DNA of 53,057 bases, from NCBI GenBank assembly GCA_938005675.1, contig CALKXH010000015.1, positions 1-53,057 of the forward strand, given 5' to 3'. The DNA comes from an uncultured Anaerolineae bacterium (GTDB lineage Bacteria > Chloroflexota > Anaerolineae > Aggregatilineales > UBA2796). The position numbers and the translations under genes are program-made. Shown one piece after another: positions 8,352 to 16,670 of this stretch (positions are counted from its first letter, which is position 1; every line of letters starts with the position of its first letter). The notes under the pieces were generated by a model that saw nothing but the letters and a program-made list of their open reading frames with translations, was not told where the DNA came from and did no database searches.

Positions 8352-9281
8352 CTAAAACCTCACGTTCAAGTTGATGAAAATGCCGAACAGCAGCGACATC
8401 AACAAGGGCAGGATGGCGAGGTAGATCACCAGCCGCCGCTTGAAGATGCTCAAGTACATCAAGGTCGCCTTGATATCGACCATCGGACCGAAAGTCAGGA
8501 AGGTGAGCAGCGATCCCGTCGGGAAGCCGAAATTGGCGAAGGAGAGGGCGAGGATCGCGTCGGTGGTGCTGCAGATCGAGAGGACGAACGCCATGATCGC
8601 CATCGCCACCGCCGACATCGACGGGTCGCTCGCCAAGGCCCGAATCTGCTCTTGCGAGAAGAGGGTCTGCATGGCGGCAGCGAGCGCCGTCCCCATGACG
8701 AGGTAGCGCCCCATATCGAAGAATTCGTCGGTTGCCACGCGCGCGGCGCGCAGCAAGCCCTGCCCAAAGGTCAGCGGCGGCGCGTCCAGCTGCGGGGCGA
8801 TCTTGCCCGATCCGCCCGCCATAGCCATCAGCGCGCGCGGCTGCAGCAGCTTGACGGGGCTGCGCTCCAAGCTGAACAGCAAGCCGACCGTCACCGCCAT
8901 GATGAAGGTGATGGCGAAGCGCCCGATCAGGATCGGACCGAAGCCGAAAGCGGCGTAGGTGCTGGCGAAGACAATCGGATTCATCACGGGCGCAGCCAGC
9001 AAAAACGCCACGCCCACCGAGACGGGCAAGCCTTTCTGGTAGAGCTTGCGCGTGACCGGCACCACGCCGCACTCGCAGACGGGGAACAGAAAGCCCAGAA
9101 AGCTCCCGGCGGCGATGGCGGCGAAGGGACGGCGCGGCATGAAGCGGGCGATGTCCTCTTTGCGCACGAACACCTCGATCAAGCCTGAGACGATGGTGCC
9201 GAGCAGCAGAAAGGAGACCGCCTCGATGAAGATGCCCAGAAAGCGCGTGCTGAAGAGCGTGAGCTGTGTGTTGAAGTCCAT
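8352..9281 (-). CDS. DUF318/ArsP_2-type permease (YcgR-like)
   Basis: A 309-residue polytopic membrane protein with about eight hydrophobic segments and a central charged loop. The first half contains FPVCECGVVPVTRKL with the conserved Cys-x-Cys, followed by LLAAPVMNPIVFAST. The second half repeats the pattern (ICSTTDAILALSFANF). This is the permease partner of the DUF1980 protein encoded immediately downstream. Related proteins include methylarsenite efflux permeases, but most members are uncharacterised, so no substrate is assigned. Confidence 0.85.
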   Translation of the reverse strand: MDFNTQLTLFSTRFLGIFIEAVSFLLLGTIVSGLIEVFVRKEDIARFMPRRPFAAIAAGSFLGFLFPVCECGVVPVTRKLYQKGLPVSVGVAFLLAAPVMNPIVFASTYAAFGFGPILIGRFAITFIMAVTVGLLFSLERSPVKLLQPRALMAMAGGSGKIAPQLDAPPLTFGQGLLRAARVATDEFFDMGRYLVMGTALAAAMQTLFSQEQIRALASDPSMSAVAMAIMAFVLSICSTTDAILALSFANFGFPTGSLLTFLTFGPMVDIKATLMYLSIFKRRLVIYLAILPLLMSLLFGIFINLNVRF

Positions 9282-9306
9282 AGCTGCCTTTCAAGAGTTC
9301 GCCGCG

Positions 9307-10728
9307 CTAGGGCAACCAGCGCGGCAAGGTCGCATTGTTGACCAGCAAGCGCAGCTCACTCGTGTTCAGGTCGTAAAACCAGATTTGCGGGCGCGCGCCG
9401 CTCTGCCCGAGCGCGAAGCGCTGAAAGGCGAGCTGCTCCCCACTCGGACTGACGGCGACTTGCCCACTGCTGTAGTCCGAGTCGGTCACGAGGGGCGTGG
9501 CGGCGCCCGTCTCGAGGTCGATCAGGTGCAGCTGGGCGCCTTGCATGGTCGTGATCTCAGGCGGGCGGCGCGTGGCGATCAGACGGCGGCTATCGGGCAG
9601 CCACGCCAGCTCCACATCGTTGTTCGGGTCGCTATCGGGGATCAGATCGCGCTGCACCAACAGCTCCGACTGCACATCGACCAGCACGAAGTGCGCTACG
9701 TAGCGGGTTGTGCCCGCCAGCTGGATGATCTTCGGGAAGAACAGCCAGCGTCCATCGGGCGAGAACTGCCCGACCTCGCCTTGCGGCGTGCGGATCAGGC
9801 GCTCGCGGTTGTTCTCGAAATCGAACAGCACGATGCCGCCGACGTTGGCATCGTAGCTGGCGAGGATCGCGCCATCGGGCGACCAGCGCGGCGAGTAGCC
9901 CAGCCGCTGATTATCGGCGAAGAGCGGGCGCGAGATGCCCGTGTTGACATCCACCAGCCAGATGCGCGGAGCGCCTGGTCCGGCGCCGGTATCGAGGTTC
10001 AGCTCAGAGCGCTCAAAGGCGACCACGTTGCCATCCGGGCGCCAAGCGGGCGTGGTACAGGCGGCGGTGCGGCACTCCAGCAGGGTGAGCGCGCTGTTGG
10101 TGCGCAGGTCGTAGAGGCGCAGGTGGGCGGTGCGCAGCTCGCCCAGCTCGCTGTAGACGATGCGGCTGCCGTCGGGCAGGACGTCGTAGCTGAGCACGCC
10201 CAGCTCGCTGAAGGTGAGCTGTTGCGGCTGCGCGTCGGGTTGGTTCGGATCGATCAGGAACAGGTTCTGGACGGGCTGATCGACCGGCGCCATGAAGACG
10301 ACCTGCGGCGCGCGCACGCGGAACTGCCACGCGTGCGCCTCTAGAAGCAGCCGTCCGCTTTGGGCGCGCACGCCCGCCTCAAGGCGCACCGTGTAGACCT
10401 GCCCCTGCTGGAGCGGGCTGTTCGGTCGCCATTCGAGCTGATTGCCCACCACGCTCAGCGCGCCCGCCGCTTCGGGCGTCAGGCTGAGCTTGCCCTCCAC
10501 GCTGCGCGGATCGAGCGGCTCATCGAAGGCGATTTGGATGACGGTCTGGCTGGAGGCGAGCCCTTGCGGCAGGAAGCGCCGCACGCTGATGCCGACGTGA
10601 TCGCCGCGCAGCAATGTGAGCAGAATCGCGCCCAGCAAGGCGAGGATGGTGAGTCCGACGCCGAGGTCGAGGCGATCAAAGCGGCTGTAGGTGTATCCGA
10701 TCCAATTCAGGGAGCGCTTCTGTGCCAT
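9307..10728 (-). CDS. Membrane-anchored Ig-like plus PD40/TolB-like propeller protein
   Basis: A 473-residue protein with a short cytoplasmic tail, one membrane helix (about residues 21-41), an SbsA-type Ig-like domain (IQIAFDEPLDPRSVEGKLSLTP, then YTVRLEAGVRAQSGRLL) and a C-terminal six- to seven-bladed propeller of PD40 repeats. Repeat signatures are WRPDGNVVAF, WSPDGAILASYD, FSPDGRWLFFP and VSPSGEQLAF. The topology puts the propeller outside the membrane. It is the first gene of a minus-strand unit with the permease and DUF1980 genes (gap 25 bases to the permease). Function unknown; such propellers usually bind ligands or proteins. Confidence 0.75.
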   Translation of the reverse strand: MAQKRSLNWIGYTYSRFDRLDLGVGLTILALLGAILLTLLRGDHVGISVRRFLPQGLASSQTVIQIAFDEPLDPRSVEGKLSLTPEAAGALSVVGNQLEWRPNSPLQQGQVYTVRLEAGVRAQSGRLLLEAHAWQFRVRAPQVVFMAPVDQPVQNLFLIDPNQPDAQPQQLTFSELGVLSYDVLPDGSRIVYSELGELRTAHLRLYDLRTNSALTLLECRTAACTTPAWRPDGNVVAFERSELNLDTGAGPGAPRIWLVDVNTGISRPLFADNQRLGYSPRWSPDGAILASYDANVGGIVLFDFENNRERLIRTPQGEVGQFSPDGRWLFFPKIIQLAGTTRYVAHFVLVDVQSELLVQRDLIPDSDPNNDVELAWLPDSRRLIATRRPPEITTMQGAQLHLIDLETGAATPLVTDSDYSSGQVAVSPSGEQLAFQRFALGQSGARPQIWFYDLNTSELRLLVNNATLPRWLP

Positions 10729-10757
10729 CGCGCCGATCTTTTGAGAGACTCGCCTTC

Positions 10758-10786
10758 ACCTTAGCGCACAAGCGCGCCGCTGGCAA
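10758..10786 (-). promoter_or_regulatory. Weak candidate promoter for the propeller-permease unit
   Basis: On the minus strand TTGCCA (10781-10786), a 17-base spacer and TAAGGT (10758-10763) lie about 30 bases before the ATG at 10728. The -10 matches the consensus poorly. Confidence 0.3.
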
Positions 10787-10810
10787 GCGACGCTCAGCCT
10801 GCTCTAAAGC

Positions 10811-12433
10811 TCAGGGCAAGCTGAACGTGCCTTTGGGCGGGAAAGCGCCGTACAAGATGGCGCAGGCGGCGCGCAGCGCCTCTGGATAGGGGTTGAAGAC
10901 GGTCAGGTAGCCTGCGGGCTGGATGCCGCGCAGGGCATCGTAAGGGCTTTGCAGCGCCACCACGACGGTCTTTTGGGGCGTGAACGTGTTGACGAGGCGC
11001 GCTTGGCGCGGATACTCATCTAGGTTGAAGGTGAAGATGACGGCGACGTCGACTTGGGCGTCGATCTCAGCGGCGATGGCGAGTTCGGCGTCGGTGGGCG
11101 TGAGCGAGTAAGCCAGTCGGCGCGTCGGCGCGCCGTAAACGCCGCAGACGTTCGGCAGCGAGCTGTAGGCGCCGGGATAGATCAGCCCGATCCGTTGGCG
11201 GCTGGGATCGAGCGGCAGCAGATCGGTCGGGCGGGCGATTGAGACGGTGCGCAAGTAGATCGACTCAAGGGCGGCGCGATGCTGGGCGATCTGGGCGCGC
11301 TCAGCGGCGCTGAAGGGATCGAGCGGCTGCCAGCTCAGCAAGCCATATTTCGCCTTCAAGCGCAGGATGCGCCGCACCGACTCCTCGATCTGGGCGGGCG
11401 CGATGTCGCCGCGCCGCACCGCCGCGAGGATCGCCTCTTTCATGCTCAGCTGATCGCTGAGCGGCAAGTTCGGACCGGTCGCCAGCATATCCACGCCGGC
11501 TTGCACGGCGCGCACCGCCGCCTCAGCGGGCGTGAAATTCTGTCGCACGCCGCCCATGTCCATCGCGTCGCTGATGATCACGCCCTTGAAGCCGAGTTCG
11601 CTGCGCAGCAGCTCGCTCACAATCGGCTTGGAGAGCGTGGCGGGCAAGTTCGGCGTCGGATCGAGGCTTGGCACGCTCAAATGCGCCACCATGACCATCT
11701 CGGCGTCGGCGGCGATGCCGAAGCGGAAGGGGATCAGCTCGCGCTCGATCTGGGCGCGCGTCAGCGACACGGTCGGCAAGGCGAGGTGCGAGTCGGCTGC
11801 CGAGCCGTGACCGGGAAAGTGCTTGAGGGTGGCGATCACGCCGCCCGCCTGCAAGGCGCGCACGTAAGCGGCAACCGAAGCGCCGACGCGCTCAGGATCG
11901 TGCCCCCAGACGCGCTTGCTCATGAAGCGCCCGTCGGGATGATACAGATCGGCGACGGGCGCGAAGTTCATGTTCACGCCGACGGCGCGCAGCTCGGCAG
12001 CGGTCATCAGGGCGACTTGGGCGGTCTGCTCGAAGGGCATGGCGCTGAGGGCTGCGCCCCACGGGAAGGCTGTGAAGCCGTCGTTGAGGCGCTGAACCGT
12101 GCCGCCCTCCTGATCGGTGGCGATCAAGAGCGGCACGCCCGCCCCGATCTGAGTCGCCAACGCCTGCCACGCATTGGTAGAGCGCGTCACGGCGGCGGGC
12201 GAGACGCCGTTGGAGGCGAAGACGCCCACGCCGCCGGGCGTCATTTGACGCATGAAGGCGCGGCTGGCATCGTTCAGCCCCTCGCCGAAGAAGCTGACCA
12301 TGAACAGCTGTCCGACGCGCACCTCAAGGGGCATGGCGGCGAGCAGCCGCTCGACCTCATCCTGAGCTTGTGAGCTGTTCATCGGCACACTCAGGAGCGC
12401 AGCGGCGCTCAGCAGCAGCAGAATACGGCGCAT
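10811..12433 (-). CDS. Secreted GH3 beta-N-acetylhexosaminidase (NagZ-like)
   Basis: A 540-residue exported glycosidase, probably releasing terminal N-acetylglucosamine during peptidoglycan turnover. The ATG at 12433 begins a signal peptide (MRRILLLLSAAALL) and has GGAAAG just upstream; a TTG at 12457 is in frame but worse. The TIM-barrel has ATDQEGGTVQRL, then KHFPGHG at 204-210 and the Asp214-Ser-His216 dyad of NagZ-type enzymes. The predicted nucleophile is Asp289 in ISDAMDMGGV. A C-terminal alpha/beta domain follows (about residues 360-540), as in the two-domain Gram-positive NagZ rather than the short E. coli form. The first two motifs and the dyad are read directly from the sequence; the peptidoglycan role comes from the family. 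Confidence 0.88.
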   Translation of the reverse strand: MRRILLLLSAAALLSVPMNSSQAQDEVERLLAAMPLEVRVGQLFMVSFFGEGLNDASRAFMRQMTPGGVGVFASNGVSPAAVTRSTNAWQALATQIGAGVPLLIATDQEGGTVQRLNDGFTAFPWGAALSAMPFEQTAQVALMTAAELRAVGVNMNFAPVADLYHPDGRFMSKRVWGHDPERVGASVAAYVRALQAGGVIATLKHFPGHGSAADSHLALPTVSLTRAQIERELIPFRFGIAADAEMVMVAHLSVPSLDPTPNLPATLSKPIVSELLRSELGFKGVIISDAMDMGGVRQNFTPAEAAVRAVQAGVDMLATGPNLPLSDQLSMKEAILAAVRRGDIAPAQIEESVRRILRLKAKYGLLSWQPLDPFSAAERAQIAQHRAALESIYLRTVSIARPTDLLPLDPSRQRIGLIYPGAYSSLPNVCGVYGAPTRRLAYSLTPTDAELAIAAEIDAQVDVAVIFTFNLDEYPRQARLVNTFTPQKTVVVALQSPYDALRGIQPAGYLTVFNPYPEALRAACAILYGAFPPKGTFSLP

Positions 12434-12539
12434 AGCACTTTCCAAATGCTCTTTCAATGGGCGAGACGACCTCGCGCCACCTTTCCAGCGTGCTGAAGTC
12501 GCCCTTTGGCTGGTTTGTTTTGGGCTTTCACGATGCTAT

Positions 12540-12569
12540 AGTATATAGCGTAAGCCTTGCTCAAGGCAA
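12540..12569 (-). promoter_or_regulatory. Candidate promoter for the GH3 gene
   Basis: On the minus strand TTGCCT (12564-12569) is followed after 18 bases by TATACT (12540-12545); an overlapping TATATA with a 16-base spacer is an alternative. The leader would be about 100 bases. Confidence 0.4.
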
Positions 12570-12739
12570 TTTTGTGGCGTGAAGAGGCTGAGGGCGCATA
12601 GCGAAGTCGCTGTACAAGAGCCAGCCTTTAGTTTTCGCTAAGCTTTGTGAAATTTTTTCGAAGAGCCTTTGATTAAGCAAAATTGGGCACAATCGACTTT
12701 TACATAGACGAGGTAAAGCCGAAAGCTAAGGCAGTTTGC

Positions 12740-12768
12740 TTGACTTAAGCAACTTTATATTTTATAGT
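12740..12768 (+). promoter_or_regulatory. Near-consensus sigma70-type promoter of the seven-gene cassette
   Basis: TTGACT (12740-12745), exactly 17 bases, then TATAGT (12763-12768). Each hexamer differs from the consensus by one position. The predicted start is near 12775, about 25 bases before the first possible start codon at 12799. It is one of the best promoter matches in the window and the only good one I see ahead of the cassette. Confidence 0.7.
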
Positions 12769-12798
12769 GGTTAGAAGTAGGCGAGTAGTCGCATAAGG

Positions 12799-14064
12799 AT
12801 GCAAGTCTCTGTGGCAGGCGTAATCAAGTACATTCTCGGCTTAGCCGCTGATCTTTTGTATCTTCCAGAATACATCGCTTGGTGGCGCGAAAGTCGTAAG
12901 GATCGCCCTCGGTCTTGTCGTGCCTGTGGCGCGCCCTTTGAAATGTCCGAGGCGTTCACCGAAAGAGAAGAACGTCCGCTCAAGCGCTGCTTGTACTGCA
13001 GTACGCGCATTGGCTGGCTGTACCGCCCTTTTGAAATCGAGTACTTGAAGTTCAGACGTCTGAAGCTTGCCTCAGGCGTGCTGGCAGCGCTTGCGATCGT
13101 AGTTGCCTTGCTCGCCGTTGCTCAGGAGCAGCGCCTTGCCGCGTGTCTCAGCCAGCCAGTTGTTGAGCGCCTCGCCGACTCTGCTTGCACGGCGACTGAG
13201 TCCCTGACTGCTCGCACGGTCGATGTGCAGGTCTTTCAAGAGTCGCAATGGCGCGTAGTAGCTAACGAGCGCGCTTATTTGGGATACTTCGACGGTCGGC
13301 TTTACCAAATCAACGAAATTGCTCGCTTCAGCATGAGACCAATGCGCTTGTCGCCGTCGGGCAGGCAGCTGCTGCTCGATCACGGTGGGGGCTATCTCGG
13401 CATTTATCCTCTATTCGGTCAGTCTTATGCTCAAAGGCTCGATCTCAGCGCGTGCAATCTGGCACAGGCTGAGCTTCTGGATTTATCGTGGTCGCCCGAC
13501 GAGACATCCGTCGTGCTGCTCGCACAGCTTGGCAATAGGCGGTCGGTCAAGTTGGCAACGCTCACAAGCACGCCGAGCGACACTCAGATCGCCACCTGCT
13601 CAGATGCCTACAGCCTGAACGTAGCTTGGGTGGACTGGCTGGATAACTCGCACTTGCTCTACCTGATCGAGGAAGGCGCTCAAAAGCGCGTAGAAGTCCG
13701 CGCTGCGGACAGCGCCGAAGCGATCTTCAGCGCGCCGCTCGCCCTCGAAGGACGGCTCAGCGACTTGCGCACCGCTCCGCAAGGCAAGTACGCCACCTTC
13801 GTAGCCGAGCAAAGCAACGTCAGGCAACTCTACTGGCTCGATCTGACCGCCCAGCCGCGCCTCTATACAGCCGCTCAGCCTATCGCGCGACGGGTGCTTC
13901 GGCAGAGCTTCTTCAGCTGGGCGGACGCGCAACAAGCAGTCTACTTGAGCGCTGAAAATCAGTTAGCGCGGCTCGATCTGGCTGAGCGAGCGTTCTACAC
14001 AGCGCCCGCCCCCGACGACCCGCGCGGTCGGCTGGTTTGGCTGGCATGGCAGAACGGAGAATGA
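12799..14064 (+). CDS. Zinc-ribbon, single-helix membrane protein with external propeller domain (cassette gene 1)
   Basis: A 421-residue protein from ATG 12799. AAGGA abuts that ATG, so the GTG at 12811, better spaced from it, is an alternative start. The N-terminus has an amphipathic helix, then a treble-clef or zinc-ribbon pattern with Cys40-x2-Cys43 and Cys64-x2-Cys67, a membrane helix at about 90-108, and a 310-residue beta-rich C-terminal domain with propeller-like repeats (MRLSPSGRQLLLD, LSWSPDETSVVLLA, RTAPQGKYATFVA). The predicted topology is zinc ribbon inside and propeller outside. It heads the cassette and overlaps the next gene's possible ATG at 14061. It could transmit an envelope signal to the cytoplasmic NTPases encoded downstream; that is inference. 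Confidence 0.72.
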   Translation: MQVSVAGVIKYILGLAADLLYLPEYIAWWRESRKDRPRSCRACGAPFEMSEAFTEREERPLKRCLYCSTRIGWLYRPFEIEYLKFRRLKLASGVLAALAIVVALLAVAQEQRLAACLSQPVVERLADSACTATESLTARTVDVQVFQESQWRVVANERAYLGYFDGRLYQINEIARFSMRPMRLSPSGRQLLLDHGGGYLGIYPLFGQSYAQRLDLSACNLAQAELLDLSWSPDETSVVLLAQLGNRRSVKLATLTSTPSDTQIATCSDAYSLNVAWVDWLDNSHLLYLIEEGAQKRVEVRAADSAEAIFSAPLALEGRLSDLRTAPQGKYATFVAEQSNVRQLYWLDLTAQPRLYTAAQPIARRVLRQSFFSWADAQQAVYLSAENQLARLDLAERAFYTAPAPDDPRGRLVWLAWQNGE

Positions 14065-14066
14065 TC

Positions 14067-16616
14067 ATGCTGCGCGTGGCAACTTGGCGAAATTGGCGCG
14101 GCAAAATCGTTCTGAAACTGGATGGAGACGTACCAAGACATTTGCACGTCCAGTTCAGCGACGATCCGGATATGCGAGCCGACGCAGGGCGGCGCGTGGC
14201 GACTATCCGTCACGATCACTTCACCAAGCAAGGCGCCGAGCGCACGCTGTGGCTGGGACGCGGCGAGGGCTTCTTGGCGCTCTTCGATAGCTGCCAAATG
14301 AAATGCCTTGAGCGCCACCATATTCGGCTGAACAAGAGACCTTTTTCGCATCAGAAGCTTCGAGAGGCTGCCCAAAACGACCAAATCGGCGTGCTGGAGG
14401 CGCTCGCCTGCCTCAGAGAGAGCGAGCCCAATCGCAACGCCTGTGAGGCTTATAAGGTCGCAGCGCAGTGGCAGTGGCACTCCGCGCCGATCTTGGATGC
14501 GCTCAGCAGTCCGCTCAGCGCCGAGCGCGAAAGCGTCCTGCGCTTCTTGGAAGGCATCCATGTGAACACACTCGATCAAATTTGCCGCGCCCTGCTGATG
14601 AACATCTTCAGTCCATCTCAATTCGGCGATCAAGCTCAAGCTTTCGCCAACTTAGTCTACGAAAGAGCGAGGGGGCAGCCTTACGTCGATGAGTTATTTG
14701 AGCGCCCCGAATGGAGCAGCCTGCTCCAAAGCACAAATCGGGGCGGCGATGGAAACAGAGACGTATTGAATAAGGAGAAGCTGCGCGAAGCGCTCGAAAG
14801 TGACTGGCAATCGCCCGAATGGCGAGCTGCAGTGCAAACCATCGCCCGACGGATGCCGCCCGACGAAGCCTTTGAATTGCTCTTGCCGCAAACGCATCGC
14901 GCTGCCCTCGATGACAGGGCGCGCAGCCACTTGATCGGAGAGCTCGCCGCCTTGATCAGGCGCTTCCAGCTCGAAAACTTGCAAAGCCATACGGCGCGGC
15001 TTTTCAACGACCTGATCAACCGCACTAGCTTCGGCTTTGCCATGCGCCGCACCTTGCTGAATGCACTGCTCGATTGCGCTGAGCACCTGAGCAACGTCGC
15101 GCACCCGCCCCGCTCCGACGCGCCCCAGCGCCTGCGGCGGTGGCTGTACAGCTTGGCGCAGCCCCTTCAGGCGTGGTGCCAAGCCGCGCTGAATGAGCGC
15201 GACGTGGTGGAGAACGCCCAGAGCGCTGCGCGCGCCGCCTCGCTGTGTCAAAATCCGCAGCTGCAGGGCGTGCTGATGACATTCGTTGAACGCACAGAGC
15301 GTTACGGGGCAGCGCAAGCTGCGCTCTTCAGAGCGCTCGGCGATATCCGCGCTGAAGAGACCAGCTACGATGAGCCCTTGGCACACCGCTTGGCTGAGGC
15401 GCTGCGCAAGCCTGATGCCGAAGGCATCCACGCGGCGGCGATCTACGCACTGGAGCGCTTCCTGCCCTACGCCAACAGCCGCTGCCTGCTTGAACTCATC
15501 CGCGACGGGCTCAAGGGATATTTGCAATATGCCGACGCGACGCGCCTCGTCACGCTGATCGCCACGCACGCCCTCTTCGATCTGAATGACATCGCCACGG
15601 ACGCCCTGATCGAGAGCGTCATCGAGCAGCCTGAGCGGCGAGAGAGCATCCTGCAAGCATGGCGGGCAGTGCCTGATCCGCACTTTGTGCGCGGCGATCT
15701 GCTGCGCGCGCTGCCCCGCGACGCCAACTTGCGCCAAGCCCTCCAGCAAGCCGTGCCGTTGGATGCCGATTTCGCGCCCCTGCGCGACTGGCTGGAGGCG
15801 CTCAACGCGCTCAGCGCCCTTGAGCGCACTCAGAGTGACTTGCTAGGGCGGCTGCGTCAGATGGCTGAACTGATCAGCGGGGTCGTCCCCGGCGGCGTAC
15901 GCCCGCCTAAGCGCTTGGGCGACGTCAACGGCTTCCTGAGCGACGCTCAAGCGCACGCCCAAGCCCTCCAGACACAGCGCGCTGCCCTTGACGAGCAGAT
16001 CAACACCTTGATCCAACAGCGCGGCGTCTTCGGAGCGCAGGCAGTTGCCTTTCACACCGCCATCGCCGCCCTGAGCGAGACGGAGCGAATGCTCACAGCG
16101 CAGCAGGAGGCGCTCAAAGGCGGCATTCGCCTCTCGGCTGAGCACATGCGCACCGTTCGCAATCAGCTCCAACAGCTGCGCCGCGAACAGAACCTGAGCG
16201 GCGAGGTTGGCGAGGCAGTGGAGCAAGTCAATGCCCTGCTCCAGAACGTCGAGGCTGGTCGCGCCGACCTGAACGCCCAGCAGCGCACCGTTGAGCAAGC
16301 CCTCAAGACGACTCAAGATCAGATCAAGCGCCTGAGAAGGATTCAACAGCAGTACGAACGGAACGATCCGAGCGCGGCTGAGATCGAGCGCTTGACTGAG
16401 CGCCGCGAGCAGATCAGCAGCGCCATCAGCCAGCTTGAGCAAGGGCGTATTGATGAGATCAACGCCACCATCCGCCACATCAATGAGCAGAACACCAACT
16501 TGCGAGCGCGCCGCGACAATGCCCTGAGCCAATGGAGCGATCCTGAGCGCCTCAGGCAACACCGCGAGCGTCTGGCGGCGCAGCTTGCCAACGAGCGTCA
16601 AAAGCGCCTGAACTAA
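14067..16616 (+). CDS. Large helical and coiled-coil protein, unrecognised (cassette gene 2)
   Basis: An 849-residue cytoplasmic protein with no signal or membrane helix. ATG 14067 is favoured because GGAGA at 14056-14060 is well spaced; ATG 14061 overlaps the previous stop and is also possible. Residues 1-100 form a small mixed domain rich in His, Arg and Trp that I do not recognise. Residues of about 100-610 look like alpha-helical repeats (HEAT/ARM-like), for example the segments around LLELIRDGLKGYLQ and ALIESVIEQPERRES. From about 640 to the end the sequence is a long heptad-rich coiled coil (LQTQRAALDEQINTLIQQ, LNAQQRTVEQALKTTQDQ). I see no catalytic motif. A scaffold role within the cassette is likely but inferred. 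Confidence 0.7.
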   Translation: MLRVATWRNWRGKIVLKLDGDVPRHLHVQFSDDPDMRADAGRRVATIRHDHFTKQGAERTLWLGRGEGFLALFDSCQMKCLERHHIRLNKRPFSHQKLREAAQNDQIGVLEALACLRESEPNRNACEAYKVAAQWQWHSAPILDALSSPLSAERESVLRFLEGIHVNTLDQICRALLMNIFSPSQFGDQAQAFANLVYERARGQPYVDELFERPEWSSLLQSTNRGGDGNRDVLNKEKLREALESDWQSPEWRAAVQTIARRMPPDEAFELLLPQTHRAALDDRARSHLIGELAALIRRFQLENLQSHTARLFNDLINRTSFGFAMRRTLLNALLDCAEHLSNVAHPPRSDAPQRLRRWLYSLAQPLQAWCQAALNERDVVENAQSAARAASLCQNPQLQGVLMTFVERTERYGAAQAALFRALGDIRAEETSYDEPLAHRLAEALRKPDAEGIHAAAIYALERFLPYANSRCLLELIRDGLKGYLQYADATRLVTLIATHALFDLNDIATDALIESVIEQPERRESILQAWRAVPDPHFVRGDLLRALPRDANLRQALQQAVPLDADFAPLRDWLEALNALSALERTQSDLLGRLRQMAELISGVVPGGVRPPKRLGDVNGFLSDAQAHAQALQTQRAALDEQINTLIQQRGVFGAQAVAFHTAIAALSETERMLTAQQEALKGGIRLSAEHMRTVRNQLQQLRREQNLSGEVGEAVEQVNALLQNVEAGRADLNAQQRTVEQALKTTQDQIKRLRRIQQQYERNDPSAAEIERLTERREQISSAISQLEQGRIDEINATIRHINEQNTNLRARRDNALSQWSDPERLRQHRERLAAQLANERQKRLN

Positions 16617-16670
16617 CTGCGCGCCCATCGCCAAAGTCTGGAGAGCCAAGCCTAGAGAGGAGTCAGCCCA

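Larger units (their letters stand above)
12434..12798. other. 365-base AT-richer intergenic region between divergent units
   Basis: This is the only gene-free stretch over 300 bases. It is visibly richer in A and T than its surroundings, with runs such as GTGAAATTTTTTCG near 12650, and holds outward-facing candidate promoters for the GH3 gene (12540-12569) and for the seven-gene cassette (12740-12768). The middle (about 12580-12735) has no open frame with a ribosome-binding site and no hairpin or RNA fold that I could recognise. Confidence 0.6.

Noticed and set aside
12434..12798. A mobile-element boundary or attachment site in the AT-rich gap
   Set aside because: I found no flanking direct repeat, tRNA end, integrase or transposase. 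Base composition alone is not enough.
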